Positions 52,929 to 62,195 are shown, counted from the stretch's first letter. The stretch is DNA of 64,000 bases from Sulfomarinibacter sp963741385 (GCA_963741385.1 CAVUHO010000004.1:62001-126000); one strand, 5' to 3'. Program-made: numbers and translations. Notes: generated by a model not told the origin, from the sequence alone.

Positions 52929-55900
52929 TCAATTCGCATCCTCGGCATCGGATGTGATGGACACGGGCGGAAACTCGAGCCGCACGATCAGACCGCGCGG
53001 TCCATTCGCCGCCTCCACCCGGCCCTGGCACCTCGTCACCACCTGGTGAACCAGGGCCAGCCCGAGCCCGCTGCCTGAGGTGGTGGTCGAAAAATGGGGC
53101 GAAAACAGATCCGGCAGCCGTTCGTCGGGAACTCCGCCGGCAGTGTCCTCGACCTCGAGGATGACCCGCTCGGGTTCGTCGAGGAGTCGCAGGGTGATCG
53201 TGCCCGAATCGTCGCCAAGAGCATCGATGCTGTTCTGGATCAGATTTGCCACCGCCCGGTGCAGCCAGTGGCGATCGCCCCTGATCGGCGGCGGCGGCGG
53301 CGACGGGATGTCACGCGCGAAGGCGATGCCGCGCCGGGTGAAGATTGCCGACTGCGCCGAAACACCATCGAGAATCGATACCAGGTTCACAGGGGTGGGC
53401 TCCCAGTGTTCCAGGGCAACCAGGTTCGAAAATGAATTCGCGGTCTCCTGGAGACGGGTCACCTGTTCGGCGATTTCGAGGCAGGCCTCCTCCAGGAGCT
53501 GGCGCAGATCGGGATCATTGCGGGCCATGGCGACCTGGAGCTCCTGCACCCAGAGTCGAACCGGGGTCAAGGGGTTCTTGACTTCGTGCGCGACGATGCG
53601 GGCCATCTGATTGAGCTGCAGGGCACGGTCGGCGCGCACCAGGTCTGTCACATCGTCGACAACCGCCACGAGACCCAACGAGCCGTCGGGAAAAGGCACG
53701 CCGGCAACACCGATACGCCACGTCAGGTCGCGGCCCGGGACCGGCTGCACGGTCTTCGCCGCCGAGCCCCCGACGCTCGCCTCCTCCACGATTAAACGCA
53801 GTTGATCGAGGAAAAGCCGCCCGTGTTCTTCCTTCAGGCGGTGGGCAGCCGGGTTGGCGAACTTTTCGGTGCCGTCGGGCTCCAGCACCACGACCGCCGG
53901 TTCGAGGGTCTTCAGGGTGATCCTCAGCAGCTCCTCCTGGTGGCGCAGGCTGAGTTCGCGTTGCCGGACCTCCTCGTTCATCGAAGCGACCGCGTCGAGG
54001 ACCTCGGCCAGGTCGGTTTCGCGCGGTCGTTGAATCGTGCCCAGAGGCTTGCCGTCGAGCAGATTTCGCGCCAGCGCAACCAGCTCCCGCAAGGAACTGC
54101 TGAGGCGCTTCTCGATTCGGGTCGTCAGCACCAACGCGAACAGAGCCGACAGACAGGCGCCCGTCAACAACCAGTCCACCGCTCCCAGGTCCGAGCCGGA
54201 ACCGGAGGCGAGCGGTTGGAACAGGTGGAGGAGCAACCGCCGATCCTGAAGCACCACGGGTCCGGCGGCGACCAGCTGATCGTTCCACCTGACGACGACA
54301 GGATCGTAGCGACCCAGCAGGTAGGGCGGGAATGATTCGGGCAGCGGAAACCAGGGAAGGAGGCCGTTGCTGAGGAGGTCAGGCCGCGACACCGCGACCA
54401 GGTCGGCGCCATCCCACAGGACAACCTCGCCGCCCCATCCGTCGGCCAACCATTTTGCCAGCTCGTCATCGACGTCAAACCCACCGCCGAGATGGACGGC
54501 GGTGTAGCGGGCGGCGCGCAGCGCTTCCAATCCTCGAAGCCGCTCGAGACGCCTTTCCTGGTCGCTGATTCTCAGATGGAGGAACAGGGTCAAAACAAAC
54601 AGCGGCAAGACGACGCCCCCGGCCACCAGGAGCCTCAATCGCCCGCCGAAGGTCGCGAGGTCATTGCGGCGCACCACCGGCGGCAGGGCGACGGCCGTGC
54701 CGAGCAGCGCCCACAGCATGGCGATGGCCGTACGAACCACCCAGTCCGACGTCGACGGTTGATGGCTGGCCGCAACCACCAACCACGAACCGGTGCGTCG
54801 CACACGGGCGAGGCGCCGATCGTCACCAACGGTGATCCACGTCCACCCGCCACCCGAATGAAACAGCTCTCCCGCGCGAATGGTGTCGAGGTTGCCGATC
54901 TGCGGATGGAGGCTGGCGGCGACCTCGCCCGACCGCGTCAGAACGGCGTACCAGATCGAGTGTTCCTCCGAAACCTCCAACGTCTGATCCGAGCGCCAGT
55001 CCCTGAGCAGGCTCCACGGTTCGGTCGCCACCACGAGCTCGACCGCGCCCCCGGCGGGAGGTTCGAACGGCCACCGCCGCACCATCCTGGTGGCGGAGGA
55101 TGCAGGCGACAGATCGCCCCACTGCGACACGACGAAACCCTGGTCATCGACAAACCTGAGTTCGGACGGAGTCCGCCACTCGTCGAGGCGCCACCGATCA
55201 GCAAGGGCCGGCGCGAGATCGGTCAGACGGCACTGGTCGGCCGGGGCCGGCAGCACCTCGTCCACCACCAGCTCACCCCGTGGCAGAACCACTCCTGAAT
55301 CCGCTCCCTCGAAACGATCCAGCTGTACCGGGATCCTGATGGTGAACGCGATCAGACCGATGATGGCCAGCGCGGCGGTCCCGATGAGACGGCGATCCAG
55401 CGAGTACCCGGCGCGTGTGGTCCCCGGCCAACCGACAATCACGAATGCGAGTGCCACCATCCAGATGCCACCCATGCCGGGACGCTGCAGGTGGTCGGGC
55501 AGCCAGCTGAATCGCGCGATCGGGGTACAGAACACGGCCGCAACCGCCGCCGAGACCACCGTCGTCATCACCAACAGCCTGGACCATACCGGACGGAGAT
55601 TTCTCGCGAGCCGACCCAGCGCCGCCCCCGTCACGAGCAATGCGAGGGCGAACACGCTGCCGGGTATCGGACCCTCCGCGATCACCAATGAGCCGACTCC
55701 AACCGCCACCACGAACCCGGCGATCCGGGGGTGGAGCAACAGCGCGAGAACCGCCAGCACGAACCACCCGAGCCACCGCCACCCCGGTCCTTCGGTTCGC
55801 GGGTTGACGATCACCGATACCGGCACCTCCACGCCCGGTCTCCTGGACAAACGGATCGTTCGTGCACCGGTATCGCATTCGCCGATCGCAAGGGCGTGGC

Positions 55901-56546
55901 CCCTCGGTGAACGCATCCCCCAGATCTCACGAGCCTGCACAACCGTGCGGTCAGCCACCACGACCGCGCCCACCAACCTGCCCTCGATGAACAGTGGTTC
56001 GCGCAACCAGAGATCGGCGCCGGCCACCGACCACGAAACGCCCCACTGCCGCTGGCCGAGCGAGCGAACGCCGTACGGAAAAGCGTTGCCGGCCCCTCCC
56101 CAGGCGATGACCTGTCCGCGATCGTCCACCAGATACGCGGTCCGACCGATCGCTCCGCCGGCCTCCAACTCGAGCACGGCGAAGGGCCGCGATGGGTCCA
56201 CCGCCTCACCGGCGGCGCTGAGCAGTCGGGTGAGATCATCGTCGGTTGCGAGGACCTCGCCTGTCGCCAACATCTCGCCACAGTGTCGATCCAGCTGATC
56301 GGTCAACCGCTGAGGATCGAAATTCCCCGCCGACGGCCACAGGACCGTGACCGCAGCCACCGCCACCGCGACCCACGGCAGCCAACCCCGCTCGCGCGGC
56401 CGAGCGAGAACGAGCAACGCGCCGCACAACCCGATGACTGCCGCCGGCGACGGCTCCCAGAGTGGCCACGGCCCGCACACCGCCACCGCCGCCAGCGCGA
56501 GCAGCCAGGATCTGGTGGATCGTGTCTCTTGTGGGGGGCTACCCAT
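52929..56546 (-). CDS. very large NtrY-like membrane sensor histidine kinase
   Basis: 1205 residues from ATG 56546. A block of hydrophobic segments (about 15-75, 250-370, 390-410) surrounds a first periplasmic-type sensing region, a second soluble region lies at about 425-610, and more helices at 625-665 are followed by a third sensing region and a last span near 800. HAMP-like and PAS-like parts precede the kinase core: H-box NQMARIVAHEVKNPLTPVRL (His near 986), N-box NLIQNSIDAL, G1 VEDTAGGVPD, G2 GSGLGLALVHQ. The MARIVAHEVKNPLTPV form is that of NtrY/nitrogen-type kinases. No response regulator is adjacent. Probably leaderless (TATACT 7 nt upstream). Confidence 0.88.
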   Translation of the reverse strand: MGSPPQETRSTRSWLLALAAVAVCGPWPLWEPSPAAVIGLCGALLVLARPRERGWLPWVAVAVAAVTVLWPSAGNFDPQRLTDQLDRHCGEMLATGEVLATDDDLTRLLSAAGEAVDPSRPFAVLELEAGGAIGRTAYLVDDRGQVIAWGGAGNAFPYGVRSLGQRQWGVSWSVAGADLWLREPLFIEGRLVGAVVVADRTVVQAREIWGMRSPRGHALAIGECDTGARTIRLSRRPGVEVPVSVIVNPRTEGPGWRWLGWFVLAVLALLLHPRIAGFVVAVGVGSLVIAEGPIPGSVFALALLVTGAALGRLARNLRPVWSRLLVMTTVVSAAVAAVFCTPIARFSWLPDHLQRPGMGGIWMVALAFVIVGWPGTTRAGYSLDRRLIGTAALAIIGLIAFTIRIPVQLDRFEGADSGVVLPRGELVVDEVLPAPADQCRLTDLAPALADRWRLDEWRTPSELRFVDDQGFVVSQWGDLSPASSATRMVRRWPFEPPAGGAVELVVATEPWSLLRDWRSDQTLEVSEEHSIWYAVLTRSGEVAASLHPQIGNLDTIRAGELFHSGGGWTWITVGDDRRLARVRRTGSWLVVAASHQPSTSDWVVRTAIAMLWALLGTAVALPPVVRRNDLATFGGRLRLLVAGGVVLPLFVLTLFLHLRISDQERRLERLRGLEALRAARYTAVHLGGGFDVDDELAKWLADGWGGEVVLWDGADLVAVSRPDLLSNGLLPWFPLPESFPPYLLGRYDPVVVRWNDQLVAAGPVVLQDRRLLLHLFQPLASGSGSDLGAVDWLLTGACLSALFALVLTTRIEKRLSSSLRELVALARNLLDGKPLGTIQRPRETDLAEVLDAVASMNEEVRQRELSLRHQEELLRITLKTLEPAVVVLEPDGTEKFANPAAHRLKEEHGRLFLDQLRLIVEEASVGGSAAKTVQPVPGRDLTWRIGVAGVPFPDGSLGLVAVVDDVTDLVRADRALQLNQMARIVAHEVKNPLTPVRLWVQELQVAMARNDPDLRQLLEEACLEIAEQVTRLQETANSFSNLVALEHWEPTPVNLVSILDGVSAQSAIFTRRGIAFARDIPSPPPPPIRGDRHWLHRAVANLIQNSIDALGDDSGTITLRLLDEPERVILEVEDTAGGVPDERLPDLFSPHFSTTTSGSGLGLALVHQVVTRCQGRVEAANGPRGLIVRLEFPPVSITSDAEDAN

Positions 56547-56553
56547 TGCCGGG

Positions 56554-56559
56554 AGTATA
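56554..56559 (-). promoter_or_regulatory. putative -10 box of sensor kinase gene
   Basis: TATACT on the minus strand, 7 nt before ATG 56546, with no ribosome-binding site between. Confidence 0.5.
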
Positions 56560-56611
56560 TCGTGAGAGGGGATGTCTCGAGATCGGGGCGGGAATGACTT
56601 TCATGACGACC

Positions 56612-56713
56612 TTCCCGCGAGGAGCCACCCCCGACATTGTTTGCCCCAACATCACTGGCAGCCTGAATGCTGGGGGATCAAACAATGTCAAGAATGGCAC
56701 CTCCGCCGCACGC
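56612..56713. repeat. palindromic repeat, family 2
   Basis: Ends TTCCCGCGAGGAGCCACC and GGCACCTCCGCCGCACGC; inner inverted pair GACATTGTTTG (56633-56643) and CAAACAATGTC (56679-56689), 11 bp, perfect. Confidence 0.8.
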
Positions 56714-56730
56714 TGACTTTCCACACTCGC

Positions 56731-56833
56731 TTCCCGAGAGGAGCCACCCTTGACATTGCTTGCCCCAACATCACGGGCAGCTTGAATGCAGGGGAATCAA
56801 ACAATGTCAAGAATGGCACCTCCGCCGCACGCG
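56731..56833. repeat. palindromic repeat, family 2, direct copy
   Basis: Second copy 119 bp downstream in the same orientation, about 85% identical. Inner pair TTGACATTG (56750-56758) and CAATGTCAA (56802-56810). Together with the previous copy and the heptamer array it fills most of the 531-bp spacer. Confidence 0.8.
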
Positions 56834-56886
56834 GTCCCACCCGCCCTGAGCACTCGGGCGTTTCATGTCGGTGGGGGTGCGGGTGG

Positions 56887-56920
<34 letters not shown>

Positions 56921-57030
56921 GAAGATGTAACCTTTTCATCTGCCGTGCGTATTCAATTTTGAAGGTCGCACTGCCGCGACCACCCGCGGGTGCGGCAGAA
57001 AAGAACGACCTGCATCAACCTCCTCCTTCA

Positions 57031-57059
57031 TGGCTCCTCCCCCGGGAGCCAACTTTTTT
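57031..57059 (+). terminator. rho-independent terminator without an assigned upstream gene
   Basis: Stem TGGCTCC (57031-57037) / GGAGCCA (57045-57051), then six T (57054-57059) on the + strand. No + strand gene lies upstream in the 531-bp spacer, so it may end a small RNA or a transcript of the repeat array. Confidence 0.6.
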
Positions 57060-57077
57060 CCGGGACGCCGGGCCCTC

Positions 57078-57431
57078 TTATCGCATCCGCGCGTCGAGGG
57101 CGTCGAAAAAGGCGGCGATGTTCTTCTCGCTCTTTTTCGAGCCCGGCTTGTCGGTCGAGTGCACCGCGACCTGCGTGCCGCTGCCGGACGCGGTCAGCCG
57201 GACCTCGAAAGTCACCGCCTTCGAGAGGGTTTTCTTCGGCGCCTCCATGGTGAACCAGTGCTCGGAGCGATCCGAGCCGGTGACCTCCAGCTCCGCATCG
57301 CGCGCCGCCTTCACCGCCTCGTCCCACACCAGCTCGATGGACTTTTCGTAGGACCGGACATCGGCCGCCGACACCACCGCCGCCGCCGCGACACACATCA
57401 CAACCAGCCACGCGATCTTCCAAGTCTTCAT
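57078..57431 (-). CDS. small secreted protein of unknown function
   Basis: 117 residues from ATG 57431 (GGAGG about 10 nt upstream). Signal peptide KIAWLVVMCVAAAAVVSA, then a soluble domain DVRSYEKSIELVWDEAVKAA...KAVTFEVRLTASGSGTQVAV, ending in a helix. The fold (helix, then strands) recalls small START-like or DUF3568-type periplasmic proteins, but no residue pattern proves it. Mature length about 97. Confidence 0.6.
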   Translation of the reverse strand: MKTWKIAWLVVMCVAAAAVVSAADVRSYEKSIELVWDEAVKAARDAELEVTGSDRSEHWFTMEAPKKTLSKAVTFEVRLTASGSGTQVAVHSTDKPGSKKSEKNIAAFFDALDARMR

Positions 57432-57565
57432 CGTCGGTGATCCTCCACCCACAATGGTAGCGCACAGGTGCTTCGGCGCCCCGGAAGCCGCAACCGAACC
57501 GATGGTACACTCCGGCCTGGTTCTTGATTTGATCTACAGTCCCGGTCGACGAAAGGGAGGCGCGG

Positions 57566-58288
57566 GTGAAGCGAGCATTTGTTCTGATTGCTCTGGCGGC
57601 CGTTCCGGCCTTCGCGGACGACGTCTACCTGCGGGGAGGCGGCCGGATCACCGGTGAGATCATCGAACAGACCGAAGACTCGGTGAGCGTCGACATCGGC
57701 GGCGGGTCTCTCACGGTCCGGATGTCGAGTGTCGAGCGCATCGAAAAGAGCGTCTCACCCATGCAGGAGTACCGGGCCCGCGCCGCGGAGATCCCGGCCG
57801 GCGACACCGAGGCGTGGCGGGAGCTTGCCCGGTGGGCAACCAGCAATGCCCTCGGCAGCCAGGTCGCGGATGCCTACTCGCACGTGGTCGCGATCCTGCC
57901 GAACGACGAGGAAGCGAACCGCGCGCTGGGGCGGGTCCGTCTCGACGGGAGGTGGGTCAGCGAGGAGGAAAGCTACAAAGCGCGAGGCTACATCGAGTTC
58001 GAAGGCGAGTGGATGACCCCGGCCGAACGGCAGGCGATTCTCGCCGAACGACAGGCCCGCGACAACGAGTATCGCCAGGCGAACGAGGCCCGGATCCAGG
58101 AGATCGAGGCCGAACAGAAGGCGCAGAAGGAACGCGACGAAGCTGACCGCAACGCGTCCGGCGGCGGCCTGCCCGTGTACGGCGATCCGGTCTACTGGGG
58201 ATGGGGTCCCGGGCCGGCATACTGGCCCGCGATACCGCAACAGCTGCCGTCCAACCTGGGTGGCGCTGCGGGGGGAGGTCGGCGATGA
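57566..58288 (+). CDS. secreted hypothetical protein
   Basis: 240 residues from an initiator GTG at 57566 with GGGAGG upstream. Signal peptide RAFVLIALAAVPAFA. The first domain, VYLRGGGRITGEIIEQTEDS, is the beta-rich segment often found at the start of secreted proteins that describe themselves with 'G-x-I-x-G' strands. Residues 85-145 contain a TPR/SEL1-like helical pair (LARWATSNALGSQVADAYSH) and 145-195 a Glu-rich coiled coil. Ends in a Gly/Tyr/Trp-rich tail (GDPVYWGWGPGPAYWPAIPQ). Its stop overlaps the next ATG (ATGA). Confidence 0.65.
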   Translation: MKRAFVLIALAAVPAFADDVYLRGGGRITGEIIEQTEDSVSVDIGGGSLTVRMSSVERIEKSVSPMQEYRARAAEIPAGDTEAWRELARWATSNALGSQVADAYSHVVAILPNDEEANRALGRVRLDGRWVSEEESYKARGYIEFEGEWMTPAERQAILAERQARDNEYRQANEARIQEIEAEQKAQKERDEADRNASGGGLPVYGDPVYWGWGPGPAYWPAIPQQLPSNLGGAAGGGRR

Positions 58289-59031
58289 ACTTGGCGGTGC
58301 CTCTGAAGCGTTCCGCGAAAGCGCTTCCAGTCCTGTGCGTGCTCGTCGCGGCGTGCTCGTCACCGTCACCGGTTGACGAGATCGTCGCCTCCAACCTCGC
58401 CGCCCGCGGCGGCAAAGAGCGGATCCAGGCCCTGCAGTCGATCCGCGAGACCGGAACGGTCACCGCGAGTGACGGGCGGGTGGCGCACGTGGTTCGGGAA
58501 ATCAAACGCCCCGGTCTCTTCCGTCTCGAATTCTCCTCCCAGGGAACGACGAGCGTCTTCGCCCACGACGGCGAAACCGGGTGGCAGGTCGCACCCTTGC
58601 AGGGCCAGTTCGAACCCCAGAAGATGGGGGCCGATCTGGATGCAGCAGCGGGAGCCGACCAGCGTGATATCGAAGGCCCGCTCGTGGACTGGCGCGAGAA
58701 AGGCCGCACGGTCGTGCTCGTCGGCCGCGAGACGCTTCCCGGCGGTGAAGTCTTCAAGCTCCAGGTCACGCTCGAGGATGGCACGGTCCGCTACGACTCT
58801 GTCGATGTCGCGTCGCGCCAGATCGTCCGCTCCGACGTTCCGCGAACGGTCGGGGGCCACGCCGTACAGCTCGAGAACACCTTCTCGGACTTCCGGGAGG
58901 TTGGCGGGCTCGTCTTTCCTTTCCACATCGAGACCCACGTTGTGGACCGGCCCGAGATCCTCACGATCACTGTCGACACCATCGAGCTCAACCCCGACCT
59001 CGACGACGAGAAGTTCCGGTTTCCCGGATAG
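58285..59031 (+). CDS. LolA/LolB-like outer-membrane lipoprotein
   Basis: 248 residues from ATG 58285, overlapping the previous stop. Lipobox VLVAACSS (Cys24). The mature domain has strands such as SIRETGTVTASDGRVAHVVR and GLFRLEFSSQGTTSVFAHDG, and the GWQVAPLQG/VQLENTFSDFREVGGLVFPF pattern of outer-membrane lipoprotein-sorting-like proteins that bind acyl chains in a half-barrel. Likely in the outer membrane with its partner from the same operon. The exact role in lipoprotein or lipid transfer is inferred from fold only. Confidence 0.65.
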   Translation: MNLAVPLKRSAKALPVLCVLVAACSSPSPVDEIVASNLAARGGKERIQALQSIRETGTVTASDGRVAHVVREIKRPGLFRLEFSSQGTTSVFAHDGETGWQVAPLQGQFEPQKMGADLDAAAGADQRDIEGPLVDWREKGRTVVLVGRETLPGGEVFKLQVTLEDGTVRYDSVDVASRQIVRSDVPRTVGGHAVQLENTFSDFREVGGLVFPFHIETHVVDRPEILTITVDTIELNPDLDDEKFRFPG

Positions 59032-59042
59032 GCCGCGACACC

Positions 59043-61334
59043 GTGCAGCAACCGGGCGCACCCCATCTGTCCGCTGGGGAGACCCGCCGGAGGGTGCCCG
59101 AACTGCTGTCGCCGGCCGGTTCGCCGGCCTGTCTGCCGGCCGCGGTGGCCGGGGGCGCCGATGCCGTGTACCTCGGTCTCCAGCGGTTCAGCGCCCGCGC
59201 GCGGGCGGAGAACTTCCACGTCGAGGAGCTTGGCGAGACGGTGAGCTTCCTGCACGAGCGCGGGCTTCGCTGCTACGTGACGCTCAACACCCTGCTCCAC
59301 GATCTCGAGTTGCCGGCGGCCGTGGAAACGGCGCGCCGCGTCTTCGAAGCCGGCGCCGACGCGGCGATCCTGCAGGATCTCGGGCTGTGGCGGGTGCTCC
59401 GTCACGAGCTGCCCGGGCTTTCATTGCATGCCTCGACCCAGATGACCGTGCACTCCCGCGAGCAGATCGAGGTGCTGGCCGCACTCGGCGCCCGCCGGAT
59501 CATTCTCGCGCGCGAGCTCAGCCTCGATGAGATCGCAGCGTGCGCCGCGACCGCGGCGGGCCTCGGCGTCGAGGTCGAGTGTTTTGTCCACGGGGCCCTG
59601 TGCTACGCCTACAGCGGCCAGTGCCAGATGTCCTTCTTCGCCGCCGGCCGCAGCGCCAACCGAGGGGCCTGCATCCAGAGCTGCCGCTTCGCCTACGACC
59701 TCGACGGGAGTGAGGATTCCCATCTCGCGATGCGCGATCTCAACCTGCTCGAACGGATCCCGGAGGTGGCTGCGACCGGGGTCGCGTCGCTCAAGATCGA
59801 GGGCCGGCTGAAGGGACCCGAGTACGTTTTCACGGTGTGCCGCGCGTACCGCGACGCCTTGACCGCGGTCGCGGAGGGCCGGGAGTTCGATGCAGACGCC
59901 CGGCGCAACGAGCTGCGGGAGGTGTTCGCACGGCCGTTCACGCTCGGGCCGGCCTTCGGCGAGCTCGGCGAGGAGGCTCGGCAGGCCGGGGCCTGCGACG
60001 CCGACCAGCCTGCCGATGCGGAGCTGCTGCAGATCTCGCGGCGCGATGGCACCGCGGTGCTGCGCTCGACCGGTGAGATCGCCGCCGGGCAGGGGTTCCG
60101 TTTCGCAGTCGACGGCTCCGACGGCGGCTTCCTGGTCACCCACGCCCGGCGCCAGGAGGACGGGACATGGTTCTGCAAGGTGCGAATCGCGCGGCACGGC
60201 TCTCACCTGCCGGATGGTCTCGCGCTCCACCGAAACGTGGACCAGGCCCGTGGGGCGCAGGTCAGAGAGTTGATCCGCGAGATCGGCGTTCCCCGCGTCT
60301 CGCAGCCGGCGATTGGCATCCACCTCGAAGTCGAGGCTCGACTCGGCGAAAAACTGATCGTCAGCGCGCGAACCGACGACGGACGCAGCGCGCGGGCCGA
60401 GGCGGGTACGGTGGAGCGGGCGCGAAACCAGGCCCTCGGCGAGGACATGCTGCGCACGACGCTCGGCGCATTCGGCGGCTCGGGTTTTTCCCTGCGCAGC
60501 CTGAACTCCGAGATCGAGCCCGCAGTCTTCGTGCCCCCGTCGTCGCTCAAGAAGGCCCGGCGCCGGCTCGTCGAGGAACTCGCACAGCTGCCGGTCGTCG
60601 AGCAGCGACGATGGGCGCTGCCCGAGCCCCTCACGGTTTCCCGTTCGTGCGCGGTCCACGTGGCCGTTTCCTCGCCGGCCGCGGCGAGCGCGGCGCTCGC
60701 GGCCGGCGCCGCCGCCGCGTGGCTCGACGACCCCACCCTCGATCTGTGGGGTGACCACCCGCCCCGTCTGCCCGACCTGCCGCCCGGCCTCTGGCTGCGC
60801 CATCCGGCTGTGGCGCCGACCTCGCCTCACCTCGCCGCGCTCGGTTTGCCGGTCGTTGCCGGCCACCTTGGGGTGCTGGCGGCAGCCGCCGCCGCAGGCC
60901 TTCCGGTGATCGCCGATCTCGGCCTCAACGTGGTCAACCACGCGACCTGCGACACCCTCGCCGATCTCGGTGCGACCGCCTGCGTTGCCAGCTGGGAGTG
61001 CTCGCCCGCTCAACTCGCCGAGCTGGTGGGAAGAACCCGCTGCCCGGTCATCTTCGCCGTCGGCGGCCGACCCGCCGTCATGGCCACTCGACAGGTTCAC
61101 GGCCTGGCGCCCGGCGATGCGCCACGACATCTGATCTCTCCAACGGGTCCGACCTATTCACTGGCGACTCACGTCAGCGGCCACACCGTGATTCGTGAGA
61201 CCCGCGAGCACGACCGCCTCGCCGACCTCGAAGATCTGCTCCCCCGGGTCGCAGGCGTCCTGCTCGAGGCCGCAGACTCCGAGGTAGCCGAAGTCGCCGA
61301 GAGAACCAGAAGGCTCCGTCAGCTCGCGAGGTAG
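59043..61334 (+). CDS. peptidase U32 family protein (RlhA/YegQ-like)
   Basis: 763 residues from GTG 59043. The N-terminus PELLSPAGSPACLPAAVAGG and the Cys-rich signature CFVHGALCYAYSGQC...NRGACIQSCRFAY identify the U32 family; these Cys bind an Fe-S cluster. A DUF3656-like C-terminal domain (about 350-560) follows. RlhA-type members hydroxylate a cytidine of 23S rRNA and TrhP-type members act on tRNA uridine, so the old peptidase name may be misleading. The length matches the long RlhA-like group. Its 3' end overlaps the converging hepT by 16 nt. Confidence 0.88.
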   Translation: MQQPGAPHLSAGETRRRVPELLSPAGSPACLPAAVAGGADAVYLGLQRFSARARAENFHVEELGETVSFLHERGLRCYVTLNTLLHDLELPAAVETARRVFEAGADAAILQDLGLWRVLRHELPGLSLHASTQMTVHSREQIEVLAALGARRIILARELSLDEIAACAATAAGLGVEVECFVHGALCYAYSGQCQMSFFAAGRSANRGACIQSCRFAYDLDGSEDSHLAMRDLNLLERIPEVAATGVASLKIEGRLKGPEYVFTVCRAYRDALTAVAEGREFDADARRNELREVFARPFTLGPAFGELGEEARQAGACDADQPADAELLQISRRDGTAVLRSTGEIAAGQGFRFAVDGSDGGFLVTHARRQEDGTWFCKVRIARHGSHLPDGLALHRNVDQARGAQVRELIREIGVPRVSQPAIGIHLEVEARLGEKLIVSARTDDGRSARAEAGTVERARNQALGEDMLRTTLGAFGGSGFSLRSLNSEIEPAVFVPPSSLKKARRRLVEELAQLPVVEQRRWALPEPLTVSRSCAVHVAVSSPAAASAALAAGAAAAWLDDPTLDLWGDHPPRLPDLPPGLWLRHPAVAPTSPHLAALGLPVVAGHLGVLAAAAAAGLPVIADLGLNVVNHATCDTLADLGATACVASWECSPAQLAELVGRTRCPVIFAVGGRPAVMATRQVHGLAPGDAPRHLISPTGPTYSLATHVSGHTVIRETREHDRLADLEDLLPRVAGVLLEAADSEVAEVAERTRRLRQLAR

Positions 61335-61747
61335 CGGCTCGCAATCGCCGCGATGAACGCATCGAAATCACCGAGGTCATCCTCGAGGATTCGCCAGACC
61401 TCATCGGGCGCGACCTCGTCGTAGAGATGCACGACGCGGTTTCGAAAACGGACCATCGCGAGGAACGCTTCACGCCGGTCGGCTGGAAGCACGCCCTCCC
61501 GCACCAGGATCTCGATCGTCTCGGAGTAGGCGCGCGGGACACCCAGCCCTTCGCGGGCGACCACGTGGTTGGCGATGTCGATCATGGCCTCAATCGCAGT
61601 CTGCAACCACCGCGCAGCCGCAGCCTGGGACTTGTCGTCGCCGAGAAACGCCTCTCGGCCATCGCCCCGAAGCAGCTCGAGATTGCGGACGTTGCTTCGC
61701 ACGAAATCGATGTGCGAACGCAGCTTCGTACGATCAACCGGCGCCAT
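61319..61747 (-). CDS. hepT: HepT-like toxin (RNase, DUF86)
   Basis: 142 residues. The RNase motif R-x4-H-x-Y is present as Arg102, His107 and Tyr109 (RFRNRVVHLYDE). In MntA-HepT pairs HepT cuts mRNA or tRNA and is silenced by polyAMP added by MntA to the Tyr. The start lies 14 nt inside mntA, as is usual for this system. A stand-alone two-gene pair at the 3' end of a U32 gene. Confidence 0.88.
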   Translation of the reverse strand: MAPVDRTKLRSHIDFVRSNVRNLELLRGDGREAFLGDDKSQAAAARWLQTAIEAMIDIANHVVAREGLGVPRAYSETIEILVREGVLPADRREAFLAMVRFRNRVVHLYDEVAPDEVWRILEDDLGDFDAFIAAIASRYLAS

Positions 61748-62195
61748 GACAGTACTCCTCGATCAACGCCCGATCGTACTCCTCGAAGAAGCGCGCCTCG
61801 TCGATGGCGAAATCACAGTAGCGGGTGACGGTCCTCTCCACGAAGTCCGCATGGGCGATCTCGTCGAGCAGGACCAGCCTCCGACCTTCGGCCAAGACCC
61901 GGTGGCGGAACGCGAGCGGCGCATTGTTCAGGATCGTGACCGAAACATCGTCCTCGCGCAGCGCCTCCGTGATGCGCCCGATCAGCTCCAGGTGCTGTCG
62001 CGGCGAAGGCTCCTTCCCATCGACGAACACCAGCGCGAGATCAACATCGCTGAGCGGCGTCTGATACGGCGTCCCGTAGGAACCATACAGATAGACCGCA
62101 GCCAGGCTCGGCACGTCGCCGAGGATCGACTCCAGCGCCGGAAGCCGTTCAGAAACGTCGATCATTCGACCGGTGTTGCGGATCTTGCGGGTCAT
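61734..62195 (-). CDS. mntA: MntA-like nucleotidyltransferase antitoxin
   Basis: About 153 residues from ATG 62195 (ATG 62165 is an alternative closer to the usual family start). Minimal nucleotidyltransferase motif G-S-x10-D-x-D as Gly38-Ser39 and Asp50-x-Asp52 (GSYGTPYQTPLSDVDLAL). It AMPylates the partner toxin. The poor ribosome-binding site suggests either start could be used. Precedes hepT on the minus strand. Confidence 0.85.
   Translation of the reverse strand: MTRKIRNTGRMIDVSERLPALESILGDVPSLAAVYLYGSYGTPYQTPLSDVDLALVFVDGKEPSPRQHLELIGRITEALREDDVSVTILNNAPLAFRHRVLAEGRRLVLLDEIAHADFVERTVTRYCDFAIDEARFFEEYDRALIEEYCHGAG

Noticed and set aside
59421..61130. 569-codon open frame antisense to the U32 gene
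   Set aside because: Shadow of a gene with all family cysteines.
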